This document shows, piece after piece, positions 12,201-27,200 of a stretch of DNA of 64,000 nucleotides (its first letter is position 1; each line of letters starts with the position of its first letter). The stretch lies in NCBI RefSeq assembly GCF_001949145.1, contig NW_019091486.1, forward strand, positions 831,865-895,864. The letters are read 5' to 3'. Made by a program: the position numbers and the translations under genes. The notes beneath the pieces are model-generated. The model saw only the letters and a list, made by a program, of their open reading frames with translations, was not told the origin of the DNA and did not search any database. Source of the stretch: Acanthaster planci. Lineage: Eukaryota; Echinodermata; Asteroidea; Valvatida; Acanthasteridae.

Positions 12201-15200
12201 CACCTTCTGGGGAGACCTGTCACCAAAACGCTCAGGACCCGGCCTGGCCAGCCCAAGGTTGCTCCATGGTATCATCCGCTGGTCATAGCCAATGTTCCCA
12301 GGATCCGTTGGCCTAGCACAAACACTAAGGAATTATTCTTTGAACAAGTGCTCCCTTGTCCGTTTTAGTCATAGTGGAATCACCTTTCCGGGCTTAGTAT
12401 TTTCTGATTTTTTAAATTTCAGTATTGTCTTATAGTCATTTTGACCAACAAAATTGTGGCAATTGAACACACACGTACAGTTCTCACAAAATGGCCACTT
12501 TTCTGAGAGTGGTTTTGCTGAGAGTGGTTCGTATGTGTTCACCATGCTTTATACAAAACAACCAGGGCATGGAACTTCATGTGTACTGCCATTGTGATGT
12601 ACCTGTACATACTTGTACATAAACAGTCAACGTGAACCGCCATCTTTACATTATCTCATGTCTGTTGGCTTTGATTTTGGGTGTCACAGGATTTGACCTA
12701 GTGTTGCCATTAATCCTATCTCTGAAAATGTGCAGGAAGTGGAGTTGGAATTGGAAGAATGGAGGATCCAGGTGAAGAAAAATTGCATCCTTCTTCTGGC
12801 ATCTCTTATTTTGACCAGAAAACTGCATCAGGGCCCAATTTCACGGCGCTGCTTAGCACATTATTTCATACTGACGAAGGCTCCACATATTTCATGGAGA
12901 CCGTAAGCAGTAATCACAGCCAACTGGAAGCCAACCTTGTAGGAAAGGTTTGCTTAAATTTAGTGACATAACAACATAAATCTGTATGTGTGCCTAGCTG
13001 TTAGCACAACCACGCCAAGCACCACCATGAAGTAGTGCTTAAGAGTAGCAAATTTTTCTGCTTAAGTTAGCATAACTTTTATGCTAAGCATAACTTATGC
13101 TAAGCATAACTATGCTAGCATAACTTTTATGCTAACTGACAATTAGTAGTTCCGTGAAATTGGGCCTAGAGAGGTTCAGGGTGCCATGATTAAATCCCTT
13201 CACAGGCGATATTACATGTCTTGGAAGCCCCTCCTGTAGGGTCCATAAGCCTCTTCGTGTATGGGGTCATTGGCAAGGTCGGTGCAGTTGGTTGTGACGG
13301 AGTGGGTGTTGTGCTGCGACAGAGCCGTTGAAGTTGAGCCCATCGACTGCTCGTTCCTGCTTGGTGGCTGGTGAAACAATAAATTCATGTACATGTATTG
13401 TACTACACATCATCATGTGGCCCTCATAGTGGCAACAGAGCTCAACGGTGGCTCTGTGCTGGCTTGCATCAGGCCACAAACAGAATCATGATTCTTGCTT
13501 CATGCCTGGCAGAAGGGCCTCCACACAACTTACGTGCACAATGGAAAACATTTTATAACTACAGTACACCCGGTCGCTGGGCAGCAACTTGTTTTATTCA
13601 ATTTCAAGGAGATGGTATTGCTGCCGTGCGTGCACACATTGGCCGATCCAGAGGACCCGGCTTTGACCTGCTTGTTCTTAAAATGCAAGAATAAAACAAA
13701 ATCATTGAAAAAATGGCTTTAATGCTCATTCTGTGTGATCAGTGTATATCAGACAAAAGTAGAAAGAAAAAGCACAGGAAACAATCCCATTAGTTTTGAC
13801 CCTAAAAAGCCATTTTTTTCCAAAGGGAGTGTTCTTGACACACCACGGTACTCGACATACATTGCTAAGCAATAGCTAGGGAAGACAGGGCCAGGCTGCA
13901 ACTAAAATGTGGGCATCACGAATGATCCATTTTGAGGTATACACATCCAACCTGAACACTGACCAGTTGTCTTGCGTCCATCGGCTCAGGATTCGTTGAG
14001 CTTGTCAGTGAATCACTGGATTTCCTCTTTCGAAGCTGTACAAATCGAAATACACCAGCTGGTCATTCAGATTTGTTGTTCGTTTTTTGCAGGGACCAGC
14101 AGGGTTTTCTCCCCCTCTTTTTTGTAAATGCTGGACCCACCACCGCCTTGATCACAGCAACTCGTCTCCCAGGCATTTTAGTTTTGGTCACACCTCCACG
14201 AAATGGCCCCCTGCCTACATCCTCTACTGTGATGACCACAATATTTGTGCTTCAACTTCCAAGGGACATCAAGCCCCAACAGTGAATACATGTGGTTAAT
14301 TATATTGGTTCTACTTTCCCCTTTCCATCAAATCATCTTAATCCTTTTTTTGGTTGATTCTAAAGAGCTGTGAAGGTTGTGGGTAAATTGGATATGGGAT
14401 TTGAAACTTTTGGTCTTGTTACGTTCATCCTGGTTCTGCTTCTCCGTCGGCGGCTCTTCCGACCATGCAGAATAGCTCTCCTAACATCATGACTGAGCAC
14501 CAGATACATCATGAAGAAGCACAAGCCCTGGTGAGGGGTGAAACGAAGAAACGGCCAGTAAATGAAAACTCACACTCTTGTTGAAAGTGTTGATTTATTG
14601 CTGGCATTTTCCCACTATCCGAAGTTTCATGATACTCCAGAATATGCTTTCTGCTGGGTGGGATGTATTGCTTTTTGGAAGTTACAAGTCGAGTCAAATG
14701 TCTTTTCTTTAGACCAGTCATAATTAGCAGGCTGAACAGTACCAAAGGAAAGTGTTTGTCCTATTTTCTTTGATCAACTTGGTTGGGACCTGGTTTAAGA
14801 CTGGAAAACTTGTGATGGACTTGCAGTGGCCTGGACATCTAGCCACCAGCACCTGTCAACATCATGAAGATGCCAAGTGAGCTTGCTAATACCCACACCT
14901 CTGAAAGAAACCTTACCAGGAGAAGAGCCGAGATGGCAAAGGCCTGCTGCAGGAAGTCGTCTTGCAGCTGGAAGGCAGCGATGCCAAAACCCCAGCAGAC
15001 ACAGAGCAGCACCAGGACCAGTATGTTGGATCTCAATCCATCACTGTCACACACCGACAAATCTCATGTTGTAAATACTTCCAGAGACCCTACGATTGCC
15101 TTTTTTTAAACATTAACTTCTTTGGATGTTTTCATTCTTGTGTGTTTTCATGATCGTCAGTACTAGTGGTGGCTGTCAAGTCTCTACCATGGATTCTATT

Positions 15201-18200
15201 TTCTTATCAATGTCCACAATTTAAATGTACATGTATGTACATGTACAATTACAGACACACTTACATGTACACCAGTGTTGAACCTGCCCAGGTTCAACTG
15301 AGATTTCAGACCAATCAACATATGATGTGGACTGTGTCAGTTTCCTGGCATTATTTCTGACTTGAACCAACCGACTGACCCTGCCAGGCTTGGTGATGTA
15401 GCGGTCAAATCATGCACACTGTTAAACAGGTCATGGAGTTGTGGCTTACCAGGGCAAACTTGAGTTTAGTTTTCTCAATCAGCAAGCACTGCTTGGACAT
15501 GTACTTGAATTACTCAGATATGAGCAGAATACGATTATCCAACAGCTCCCAGAGAGTTCGACCTACAGTCTACTACTTTCTATCAAAGTACCTTCACACT
15601 TGAAAAAAATAGTAAAGCACCAGTTTTCCCAAAACTCAGTATTCCTTCATAAAATGTCCTGTCTTGTTTTAGGAGAAACCTTTGTGCGAATATTAATCCA
15701 TTCCACTGAGGGATTGAGTAGTCCAGGAACTACATAGATACAGTTTAAACTCTGATACATGTACATGTGCACTTACACTGCTCTCTGCCTGGTAGTCTGG
15801 TCATCGTCGGTGCCACTCTGCATCACTGTGCCGATTGGGACATTCTTTCCCGAGACGTAAACCAGAACCAGAACATTGATCTGAGTAGAAGATGATACGA
15901 GCCGAAGTAATCTTTTTGCTAGACAAAAAGGTCAGATTTTCAAACTGCAGAGTTTGAGGCACATAATATTGTGGATCAATGTAATTTTTTGTTCTACTCA
16001 CTGCATATACTCCTGAATTAAAATTGTAATTTGATGTAGTCATTCTGCAATTTGTAAGGCAACCTGTTGAGACTCATTTGTAAAAGGTGCATTTCATGTT
16101 AAAATATTTTGTTTGTCCACATTTTAAGCACTGACATTGTACAAGATTGTCAACTGCGAGAAATATACCATGCAATGTTTGACATTATCTGTGGAGTACT
16201 TGGCTGCAGAATCATTCAAAGTGTAAACAATTTTTGTGGTAATATCATGATAAGTTACAGTTTGTGAAAACAAAACAAACTTGTACAGAGTGCGCACTTG
16301 AAAATCGCAATCGCGCCTTACTGCATGGTGTGGGCATTCAGGTTATGCCACCAAGTATCGATGTGTGGTGTCAGTGGCGAATTGTGAGTATTTTGTTGAG
16401 CCTTCTTTCCTTCCAGACAGCAGAACGTAAGTGGTAAAGTGAACTTACCAAAGCTGGCACTGCCAGAGAACATATCAGGCCGACCACAGCATTGTTGCTA
16501 ACCCAACACCTGGGAGGAAAAGAAAGCCTTAAATTTGGTTGTTCCGTTCAACAGATCTTAGTGAAAGCATAAAGATGCCTTGGTTTTGTTGTTGGATTCT
16601 TCTAACTTCTATTAGTTTCATTTACACTTTGTTTACCGTAGAGTTTTTCCACGTGGTGACAAACAGCTGTGGCCAGAAGTGTACATGTACATGCACTTGG
16701 ACTGACTATGTTTAATTCCAAATTCAAGACTTTTCCAATTTTTGGCAGCCATTAGTTTTCTGTTGCTAATCAGCCACTCATTAAACACTTTCTGTCAAGT
16801 ACATTGTATATATGCAAACTCTTGACCACAACTGTATTGGACTATTGACCATTTTTAAACCTAACATAGTTTTAGCATTCATATTCTTTGGCACTTTCAT
16901 TTGTTCCAGTTTGTATCTTTAGTAATTATATTTTTCTTGGGTTTGTTCTTTATCCTTATGTAGGATTCTTCTCTGTATGTTCTGCACGGCGTACATACAC
17001 ATGTCTTTCCTTGATCAGTCTACTTAAAGGCAAATCAAAGCAATGGCTGGTAGAGTCATAGTTGACCACCCAGAATACCTGTCCGCTCCGCCATACTCAT
17101 CCAGCCAAAGTGCCATGCATATGCCGACGGGAAGTACAGGTCCACCTGGAAAAAGAATAGCCCTTAACCTTGAACGACCACATTGCGATAAAAAGTGCAC
17201 ACAAAGCAATGTAAATTGTGTCAGTGTATAGATTAATGACCTGCTGGCGTAGTTTGTGGTTTGTACTTTCTAATGGCATTTCTTAATCTCTGAGCCATTG
17301 AAGTCAGAACCTCTGTTAAGAAAGAGCGGGGCCAAAGGAAAAGTAAACACACTCGGGTAACATGGATTGCTCAGGGACACCATTATTGTGGCTGAAATCA
17401 GCAACACACAATGCTTCTTCATGAAAGTATCAGAGAGTGCCTTGTTAAGACTAGAACCTTGAGGCTCCATCATGTGCCAATTTGAGGCACGTCCTGAGAC
17501 TGGCAGTACAGTGGAAACATCAATCTGCTACTTGACAGCACATTTGGCCATACTCACACCAGCCAATTACGTGGTAGATCCAGAGCTGAAACGCCCTCTG
17601 CTCCTGCCGCTCCGAACTGGCCGCGAAACAGACCTGAAGGGCGCCCTCCAGTGACCACACAAACTGTGTTGTCAAGACGTAATGCGTAGCTACTGCAAGG
17701 ACCCTGCACACCACCTACAGAGCAAGTGGAAAGTTGGCTCACTGTCACATTAAATAAGAATTTTTCAGTTATATTTATACTTATTTATAATTGAGAGAGA
17801 GTCTGAACATTGTCACAGAGCAAGTATCATATGTTGAAAAAAAAGCTGTTCATAGATAGGACCAGTTCACTATCTTTTTGTCTCCAGCATTTTTTGTTTA
17901 GATGGCCATTTTAGTATACATCTCTGTAATATTCCTCACTTTTTCATTCGCCTCATTTGTATGCTTCATCTGTGTAGTTGTGAATCCGTCATAACAAGCC
18001 CATTGCCTGTCTTGAATTCTTCCAAACAGGTCGCTGTTATTTTCATATTGTACAATGCTTCAGGTTTCTTCTTTTTTTTTTTTGCCTTATACCTTATCGA
18101 AACGTTTGTCAACTTCCCTATGTTGTTTTAAGTACTGTTGTGTACAAGACAGTTTTAAGGTTTATTTACTGTATCAGAAGTATACATTTCCATGTCCAAT

Positions 18201-21200
18201 ATTTAATATCAATTTTCAAACAGTATTTGAGCTAGACGACAGAAATACCACTAACGCAATTTGCACGTTACAAAATTGCGATTTTATCATGGGGGGCGGG
18301 CTCTGCGAGCACAAACGATTGTCGCAAGACTCCTACCTGATTGGTTGTTCTCTCCATACCTGCCATGACAACGACGAAGCTGAGGATGATTGACAGCGCT
18401 AGAGATACGTGCACGGTTAGAGAAGCGGCACTCAAATGCCTGAACAAAAACAAACTCAGACAAATGTGAACCTTTTAGTTGCACAAGGAAAACTGACCCA
18501 AGTGGAATGCAAATAGCCAGCTGTACAGTGTGTATTAATAACATAGCATTGGAAAGAGGAAAAAGGTGGCTTTAACGTGCTACTACTTACTTTGGTGTAA
18601 AGCTGACACAATTTTCACAAACTTGAACAGATATCTTGTTGCGGTTTTGTTTGTTTTTCGGGTTTTCTTATACACACTGTATGTTGGTTGTCCCTTCTAA
18701 TCGGTCAATTTTTTTTTTCTTTACTGTACCAAATGTAATGGTTGGAAATATTCTGTAGATAAATCTGATATACATGTATCAACCCGTCGGAGTATGACTA
18801 AAACATTCGTCTGTGGTTTATTTCTTTCTTTTGTGGGGTTGTTACGATTTTCACTCTGTCCCTTTTGGGGGATGGCCCTGCCGTTATCTCATTAAGAATT
18901 GAAGCTATTTCTGTAATCCCTTCCAAAGTCAAAATGTCCCCAATGTTTTTTTTAATCCGTCCTTGCTTTGATGAACGATCTTGCCGGTAATACTTGTATT
19001 ATAAAGCGGAAAGATACGACTTTGTTAATAGCTGTGTTTTGAGAGTCTGCAAATGACGTAGGAATTGTACAGCCTCTTGTTCTGTCATCTGCATTACTTC
19101 AATTCAGTTCTTTTTGGCGTACTTCATAGTCTTACCTGACTGAGAACAGAATCAGAGTAGACAGGAAGATGATGAAGCAAGAGGCGGAGCATAATACGTA
19201 GGTCAGTAGCAGGAGATGGTACGGCTCGATCGTCTGGAAGAGACAAAGTGGCAAATGACAGATGAGCACTGTCGGACCAAAAGTTCTCATCTGTGCAAAA
19301 TATTTGTTGGTGAAGCTGTCGCATACGAATCATTTTGTAATTAGAATGGGAGCAAAGGGGAGTGGGTTTCTGGAGTCGTATGTGCACTGGGACTCCTTTA
19401 CTATTACATGTACATAAGAAGTAGGGGTCTACGCGACCCACTGTCACGTGGAGGTTTAGCAAGTGGATGCTCAGTGCGATTCTGGGCTGTTAAGGGACAA
19501 CTTGAAAAACTGCCCCATTTCGACTGAAGCAAATTTCACTGCAAAATGTTTCCCGATGTCTTATTTCGCTTCACACTGGTGTTCGCCTGAAGTATGAATC
19601 AGACTCCATATCAGCTGTTATTCACATTCCAAAAGTCGGTTTTGGGACCTTCTCTTTGTGAGAGCATTTGCCTACGTTAAGTTCTTCACTTTCCTTATGT
19701 ACAAAATATCAGCCTTATGGGGTTTAGGAGTAACAGGAATTTTATGACCATACCATAAAACAGAGTGCGCAAAGTGATCTCTTCGAATTAGAAGTTAATC
19801 GAATTAGAAATGTACGTATCGGGTAATCTATAGAAAAGTAGCATTTGGAAAGGTGTAAGGTATGAACTCATTAGTTGCCTGGGTGAAAAAGCTCGTTCAA
19901 AGCATATTTTGTGCTTCCTCCCGTCTTTTGTCCATTCTAAGATTCTTAAAAGGATCTGTGATCTTGTGCTCTTTTTTCACCTCAACGGCACTGAGTAAAG
20001 CGAATGACGTCATGTGGTTGCAGCAGCAGTGGACTGATCCATTCCTCTGTTCGTTGATCCAACAGCCGTCGGTTAACCACTGACTTTCACCGCTGAACGA
20101 AGTAAAGAGGGTGAAGAAAATAAGTATTTGTTGTTTCTTTGGTTAGGTTTCAGTTTGACATGAGACAAAACGGGATGGTGTTGAAGTTCCCTTCACTTGT
20201 AATGTGCTTTTGACTTGTAGTTTTTGTGAACACCAAACGTAAGCTTTATAATTGTGCATCACAGTCTTTTCTGTGTGGACCCAGGAGGACAGTACCTTTC
20301 GGTTCGGCTGAGGTAGACGCAGCTTTCCTCCTTCCCGAAAGTCGGAACTTTCTGCAATGAAAAGCAAATTAACTATGTACATCTATGGCGCATCACATGA
20401 CGGTGGCTGCAACCTTTTCCCAGTGATGTCACGGTCGTGCTGGACGAGTATGATGTGTTGTGATGGTAATGAGTGCATAATGCCGTGATGGTAATCTTCC
20501 TATTCAAAACAAACTAGTCAAGCATGCAGCGTTCGCACGTGCGCTTGCACGTGGTTGAAGCTGCCCGTATATGCGATCACCGTGGCCAACGCGGTCCACA
20601 CGTGGTGGTATTGTTTATATTTAGTCACATGGATGAAAAAGGTCTATACAGCTCGATACACAATGAAATAATACCTTCGTAAAGTTGATGCAGAGCGGCA
20701 CCGAGAGCTTCTGAAAGGCCTGTCCTGATTGGTGGACTCCCGATGATGTCACTATCGCCGACATAACCTTCAAAGTGCTTCCAGAGCTATGCGATATAAG
20801 AAATGGCTCAGGAAAGTAAACGCACACTAAAAAAGTCCCTCTTCCGAAAGTAAAACAGATGTCCAATTTTGTTCCACGAGATTTGTTCAATTTCAGCATT
20901 CACACTAAACAAAACGTTCTTTACAGATGAAACCAGATGTGTAACGATTTTTGAGGTGCTTTCCCCATAATGAGGGCGGCATCGATCATTTTAATTCGTT
21001 GGCTTTATGTTTTAGGGATTCACCTTTTATTCGCGGGAATTTTCTAAATTACTTCAGAAAACTCTGGATTTTCTTCAACCGATAACTGGTATTAGCTATT
21101 CTATTTACTCTGCAAACGTTATGGTAACTAAACCATCGCCACGCTGTACGCTGTCGTCGGTCTCTGTCTTTTTTTTTGCAAATGGTCTGTGTTAACCAAC

Positions 21201-24200
21201 ATTTTTGAAAATTGCTCTAACCTTTTGCGCGTTGGTAACGCACGTATTCACCGCGAGTAGCATGCACCACGTTACCATTTGCCCTACTGTTTGATTACAA
21301 TTATTTCGTCTCACCGATAATGACCACTGTATCACTACTGAGATGTACGCGCTCGCGGGACAAACTAAACATAACATAACATAACTGTGCTTTAGAGGTA
21401 CTTGGTGGCTTCATCCTTTTCTCAAAATGACTACTTCCACAGTTCCAGCTTTTCAGAAAGAGTGGGAAGGATGCCAAGTTTAAGTAATGCATAATTGTGG
21501 GACTTCAGACTGCAGATTCTAATCCGGCCTACATGTACATTGAACTTACCTTGGTTTGATAGTAGAGGGTACAGAATCGAGCAAGTCACCGATAGTAGGA
21601 TACAACACAACCAGAAGTGTCACTAAACACAAGACAGCAGAAAAGAAGAGCTCATTTTTTTAACCACTGTCAAAATGACTACCGCAATCCAGCACATTTC
21701 AGGTTTAATTGTTGAATCAGATTCACAAAACCAGATCAAAGTGCCCCCCTTACACGCTACGCGCTTTGATTGTGTTCCACGTCGGTGTATAGCATCACGT
21801 GCGGACATTCCTGTCGTCTAAAGCTCACGTAAATTGTACGAAACGACGCGCCTAACTCTTACACCTGCATTTTGGATAGCAGAAACGCAGGCCACAAGTA
21901 TCCTAGCGAAATGGAGATCTTATAAATAGGAATTGGATTGTCATACTGGGTCTTGCGAGTGGTCACAATAGTTGTACATATGGTATGACGACTTGGGAAA
22001 AAAAGAGAGTATAGTGTTGAACATGGCGTGGACATTTGACGCCACACCGGTCCGCTACAGGCAGTGGCGTGGCTGCGGAGCCCGAAGGACGATTGTTTTG
22101 CCTTTTTCGGTTTAAAATGTCAAATCTTAAAATACAGTAAAAGGATAATCGATGTTTATCTCTTCTATTAAATCTTAAAATGGTAGCAGCACTTTTCAGG
22201 ATATTTCCTACGAATGAAAAAAAATATTGAGAGTCTTTTCAGGAAAAACAATCCCAGCTTTCCCCCTCCCCTCCGGACTCAAAACTTTGACATGCTGCAG
22301 GCTTGTGTGAACCTCTCACAGGGTGTGGGGCTTTGAACTTACATGGGGCAACCCTGACCTGGGGATGGCCGTGAGTGCAATGTCAAACAAGTGAGACGAT
22401 GGGTACGAGGCTAAACCTGAGTCAACTCGTGTACGCTTAGCGAACGCGCCCAGTGAAAGAGAGGCTGGTGGTTTTGTTTGGGTAAACGTCACCCTTCGGG
22501 TCAAAGGCAAGGCAGGTGTCATTGTCTCATGACATTTGGGTTCCCTTAAATTCTGCTTTTTGTCTCTTGTGATAACCCAGCCTCTATACAAGCGCTTAAA
22601 ATGCCACTTCTCTGTACTGTGCGCCTTTTGGTAAAACTGTGTGCAAATGGTATCGTATGGAGTCCCAGTTTTTTATTGGGTACACAACTAGTCCAGTTTG
22701 TCTGCATAAGGGCTGACAGCCTTATTCAGTTGAAATCCTGCTTCTTGACCTGTACTTGTAGACGGTGCCACTTGGCCTTTATGTAGGGCTCCGACACGTA
22801 CTTTGACACACCGTACCTATTTCGTAACGGTCCCCACCTGCTCACTTTCTGGTCATTAATCCTAGCGGCAGTCTACCCCTTCGGCTAAGCTTCTGTGAGC
22901 AGGGATGATTTGTGATGTAAAGGGATGTAAAGAAGGGCACACACCTTGTTCGTCTGTCACGCCCTGGAAGACCTCGGGCGGCAGGGTGATGGATGCACGG
23001 GGCGAGGAAGCCGTGTAAGAAAGGCCGCCAAAACTCCTTGCCGTTTCCCTCGATTTCCTGAAAACTACAATACAATTCATCATCTACATGAATAGACTGC
23101 AATAGACTGCACTTGTTCTCACAACGCACGTTTCCAGAATCTCATACATTCATCTCGTAATAAAGACTGCAATGTTTAAATCGTAGGTATTATGTATAGG
23201 CCCTAACTATTCAATTTCCGGAGATGATGAAAACAAAAACAGCTGGAAGCCAATGCTTTGAATATTTAGCTTTGTGGTGGCAACTGGTATTTATCGTCTT
23301 ATCAAGGGAGATCTCGATCGCATTATCTGTTATGATGCAAGATGCAAATCCAATTTGTTCCCATTACCCACGAGCAAGGTTTAGCCAGCACACGACAAGA
23401 ACATAAGAAAGGTGGTAAGATGTTCACCTTTGAGTCCTAGTACAGAAAGTGCAACCTATTGAGTTTTTTTCCAGCTCTGTAACTTTTTCATATTTTGCCA
23501 ATCGACTGCACGTTATATTGCTACCTATGTTGTCGTATTTGCCTTCAAAGAAGGCCGCCGTGTCCTCCTGCAATGCCAGACTCAGTTCGCAGGTTTCCGT
23601 TGCCGTCTGCGCGGTGAAGCTCTCCACAGCGTCCATAATGCGCACAGTGTCAGCTGCAACCTGAGAATGTGGAATATGACATAGAGCACTATAGCTTTCA
23701 CTGGTAGATGATACCCCAAGAAAATGTTTTGTCTATTTTTGCTTACTGTTGGAAGAAAATGTACGCAAACGTAGCAGGTCAAGCACAGAAGAGGCCGGGT
23801 TTTTCATTTTTATTTTTTTTTTACACATCTTGGCCGCGGAATAACCAAGATCAAATCTCACTTTTTCGCATGAACATAACAAGACTCTTGTTCAAATTAA
23901 ACTGTTTAAATTAGAAATTAAAGCACAGCCGAATTAAAACATTCCTAATCCAGGATATTACTATTTCTGATTTTTGTGCAATCCCCCATTGAAGTGACTT
24001 TCACCGCTTTTTCGGCAGTTCGGCATTTTTCTTGCAAATTAAAATTGTACAAATCCAGTGCTCCATCGTGTATAAGTCCCCACCCAACAAAATTACTCAC
24101 ACTTGGCAAGGAAAACAGAGAACGCCGTCGACAATGCGAGGGAAATGTAGGCCTGTAATGTGTAAATTTTCCAGCATGGACGTGCGCAAGTTCCACATTG

Positions 24201-27200
24201 AATTCCTCTCTATATACTGACACATTCTGGTGTTTGAACGTGAGGTTCAAACCGATTTTCTGCAAAACTGATTGCTAAGTCTTACACTGTTTGCAGTAAC
24301 AAACAATCTGGTCGAGTCACTTAAGAGCTTAATAATACTGTTCAGCCCCAGACCATCTTAGAGCTTCGAGGAAAGTAGTTATATAACATTATACCTCTTG
24401 ATTTTCCTTCCAGATGTCGATGTTGCTGGGGTGAAGGATATTATCCGTTGCTTGTAGAAAAGACTGAAGATGAAATAAAGGAATTTTGACATTTAAAATA
24501 AAAATGGTTGTATCAAAATATCTTCTATGAAAAATAATGGTAAGGTTTGGTTTGCTGCACCCCTTGTCAACTGCCTCATCACTACGTAACCATTACAGTT
24601 CCAATGAAATGTTAACTCGTTTAGTAAATTGCTTGCAATAGTGAATCAGATGGATTCAGAGAAAACAGAGGGTTTCGCTTGACTGACAGCAACCGTGATA
24701 GATAAGTTGTGCTTCACTCCCTCGACTTTTTACAACACAACTACCGTCACCAACCGTCGATCCATAAAGAATCCTACATAATCAGAAGATGTCTTGCTTG
24801 CTATTTTCACCACACGGGGGCGCTTGGTCACCGCTCTTTATACCTACATTAGCGAAGTCATCCATGTCCACCTGTCGACACTCGGTGAACTTGTCCGGTA
24901 GAGCTGCCAGCATCTCCAGCAGCTCAACGAAGGCGGAATACTCGTCGGCTGAGCTAGCCTTGCCATCAGCCGAAGGAGGTGCTAGCATCTGCGAAAGTTG
25001 AAAGGTCGCTTTGATGACCTCACCAGGGCTGACGCTCGAAAAGTGGGACAGCAGGGTCAACTGGATGTGTAATACAATCATGAAGAGATGTGTTCCATCG
25101 AACTGGTCTAGAGAAATTGTTACCTATGTTAAATATCTGAACCTCTTCTCGTGCACGTACCGATAAGTGTCTAAAGGTCTTTCAAGCACGCTATTGTGCG
25201 TGGTAGTAAATAAAGTGTACAGATTACTAGGATGGTACTCTTCATTTTAAAGAGATTTGTGTTGTGTTACAAGACTTCTTTAATCAAAGGGTCCATCAGT
25301 TCAAAAAAAGGTTTATCGGATGTACTTTTTTTCTTCGTGAGGAAAAAAATGTGGCAGAGTGTGGAGAACTTTTGGGGCTTCCTTACAAACAAAATGTATT
25401 TATCAGCAATGAAATAGGAGAACTACTTTAAGCCATTATATTATGCAGGAATGTAACATATATTGTACACCTGTATCACGAATATCGCCCAAGTGTCATA
25501 TGGTGTCAGCACCCCCCCACGCCTTTCAAATTCCCAAAGTTGGGTAATGTCCCCACTACACCCAGCCCCCCCCCCTTCTCAGAACAAATTGATTTGTCAT
25601 TTACCCTGTCCAGTAATTCTCCAGGAGTGGGTACCCGACAGTCAGTGTAGTCAGGCTGTCTCCACGCTGCAGTCATGATGGCCACCGGTACACATTCCCG
25701 CCTCACCGTAGCTAGATAGAACAGAATGAGATACCTAGAAATGAAGTACGTGCAGCACGTCTAGAAGAGCGCGAAAGACAACGCGCGTAAATGGCGTATC
25801 CGTGCATTATCACACTTATAAGCACTGGTTTGGAGAGGAATACTTTACGGCATGTGATTTCTGTCTTGACCCATCTTACCATTATTACACCGTTTACTGT
25901 AGGGAATTCTGTAATTTACATGATTGGACCATCCAAATACCAAATGCCCTACAGCAAATAAAGCCCAACACGCCCATAGTTTTATGCCATAAGTGACAGT
26001 GTGTTATAAGGGATATGCGTTGTTTGAGATCGGGTAGCTGATATTTTATTCACCAAACGCTACGTGTCGCCCTAGTTATTTTGAACCTGCTCATTGCGCA
26101 GGTAGAAGGGTCCTTAAGAGCCTGCCACATCAAACGAAGTTAAGAACATATTTCATGATATTTTTAAGTACATGGGACATGACAGGTAATACATGATACC
26201 CATTTCATAGTTCAGTTTAATAACAAGTAAGGTTATACCCTGGCAATATACAAAGTCTTATACTTAATCACATTGGTTTTTCATTGATTTTTAAGTCAAT
26301 TATCGGCACACTCTTTTCAAGACGTACCAATAATTGACTTTGAAATCAGAAAACTTTTCTCAATGGTAATTATGAAGTCAACGCAGAGGAAACTTCTGGG
26401 ATTTGAATACTGACGTACCAAAGGGGTTTTCCGGGCAAGTCTGAGTGGCCACCGTGTTTTGCGGCGTCTCTGCCCACTGCAGCCCATCTAGAATCTCGGC
26501 ACGGCACACCACCGGAACGGGAGTTGTCCCTGACAGGTTTATGAAAATGAAGTCGCTCACAATGAGAAAATCATCAGTGCATGCAACCTGTCAAAACATA
26601 GCATGCCAATTAAAACTAACCACTATCATTACACCATGGGCTTTCACTCTACGTGGGGGCGCTAGGTAGGAGCTCCATATGGCTTCCTCTGCGCGCCTTT
26701 TTCTTTGAAAGTACAGCGAACGTGCGATTAGACACATTTGAAAAGCGAGTGTCCAACACGTTCCCCGCAAGAAAGTAATATAGAAACTAGTATTATAATA
26801 TTACGCAATTACCTGCTACACAAATTGCAGTTATCAGCAAACATGTTATTTTGCATGCAATTTCAAACGAAAAGTCACAATCAACCATGCACGACAGTGA
26901 TTTCTTGAAATTCGCAGACATGCAAAAATTAACGTGGTTGTGCAGTTTACTTTTAAATAAAATACCTATGGGTGAAGCTAAGAAATCTTTGGTATCCAAC
27001 AAAGAAAATGCATAAATAATAAAGAAAGCTCCGCCTTGTAAAATTCATGCCGATTAAAAGAAAAGGTGTTCTGCTCAAGGAGTTGTCTGAAAATGTTTCA
27101 CTTCCGGTTTGGCTTCACGTCTTTGGTCCAAAATTACCTTAAAGTGGATCCAAATTGTAAAAAAAAAAGTTTCTCACGGACATCACCCTGGTAAGCGGCA

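Noticed and set aside
15445-15482. Possible small receptor exon between TM5 and TM6 (donor CTG|GTAAGC)
   Set aside because: Exon 22 (ends 15777) and exon 23 (starts 15043) join directly in phase 2 and give a normal loop 3; inserting this piece adds no conserved residues and lacks a good acceptor.
21859-22047. Open minus frame between GAIN exons 12 and 13
   Set aside because: The phase does not fit and the content does not match GAIN; 21550-21622 satisfies both flanking phases with strong splice sites.
22338-22353. A 16-nt micro-exon flanked by CCCCAG and GTAAGT
   Set aside because: It is not needed: exons 12 and 13 already join in frame, and the micro-exon would change the phase.
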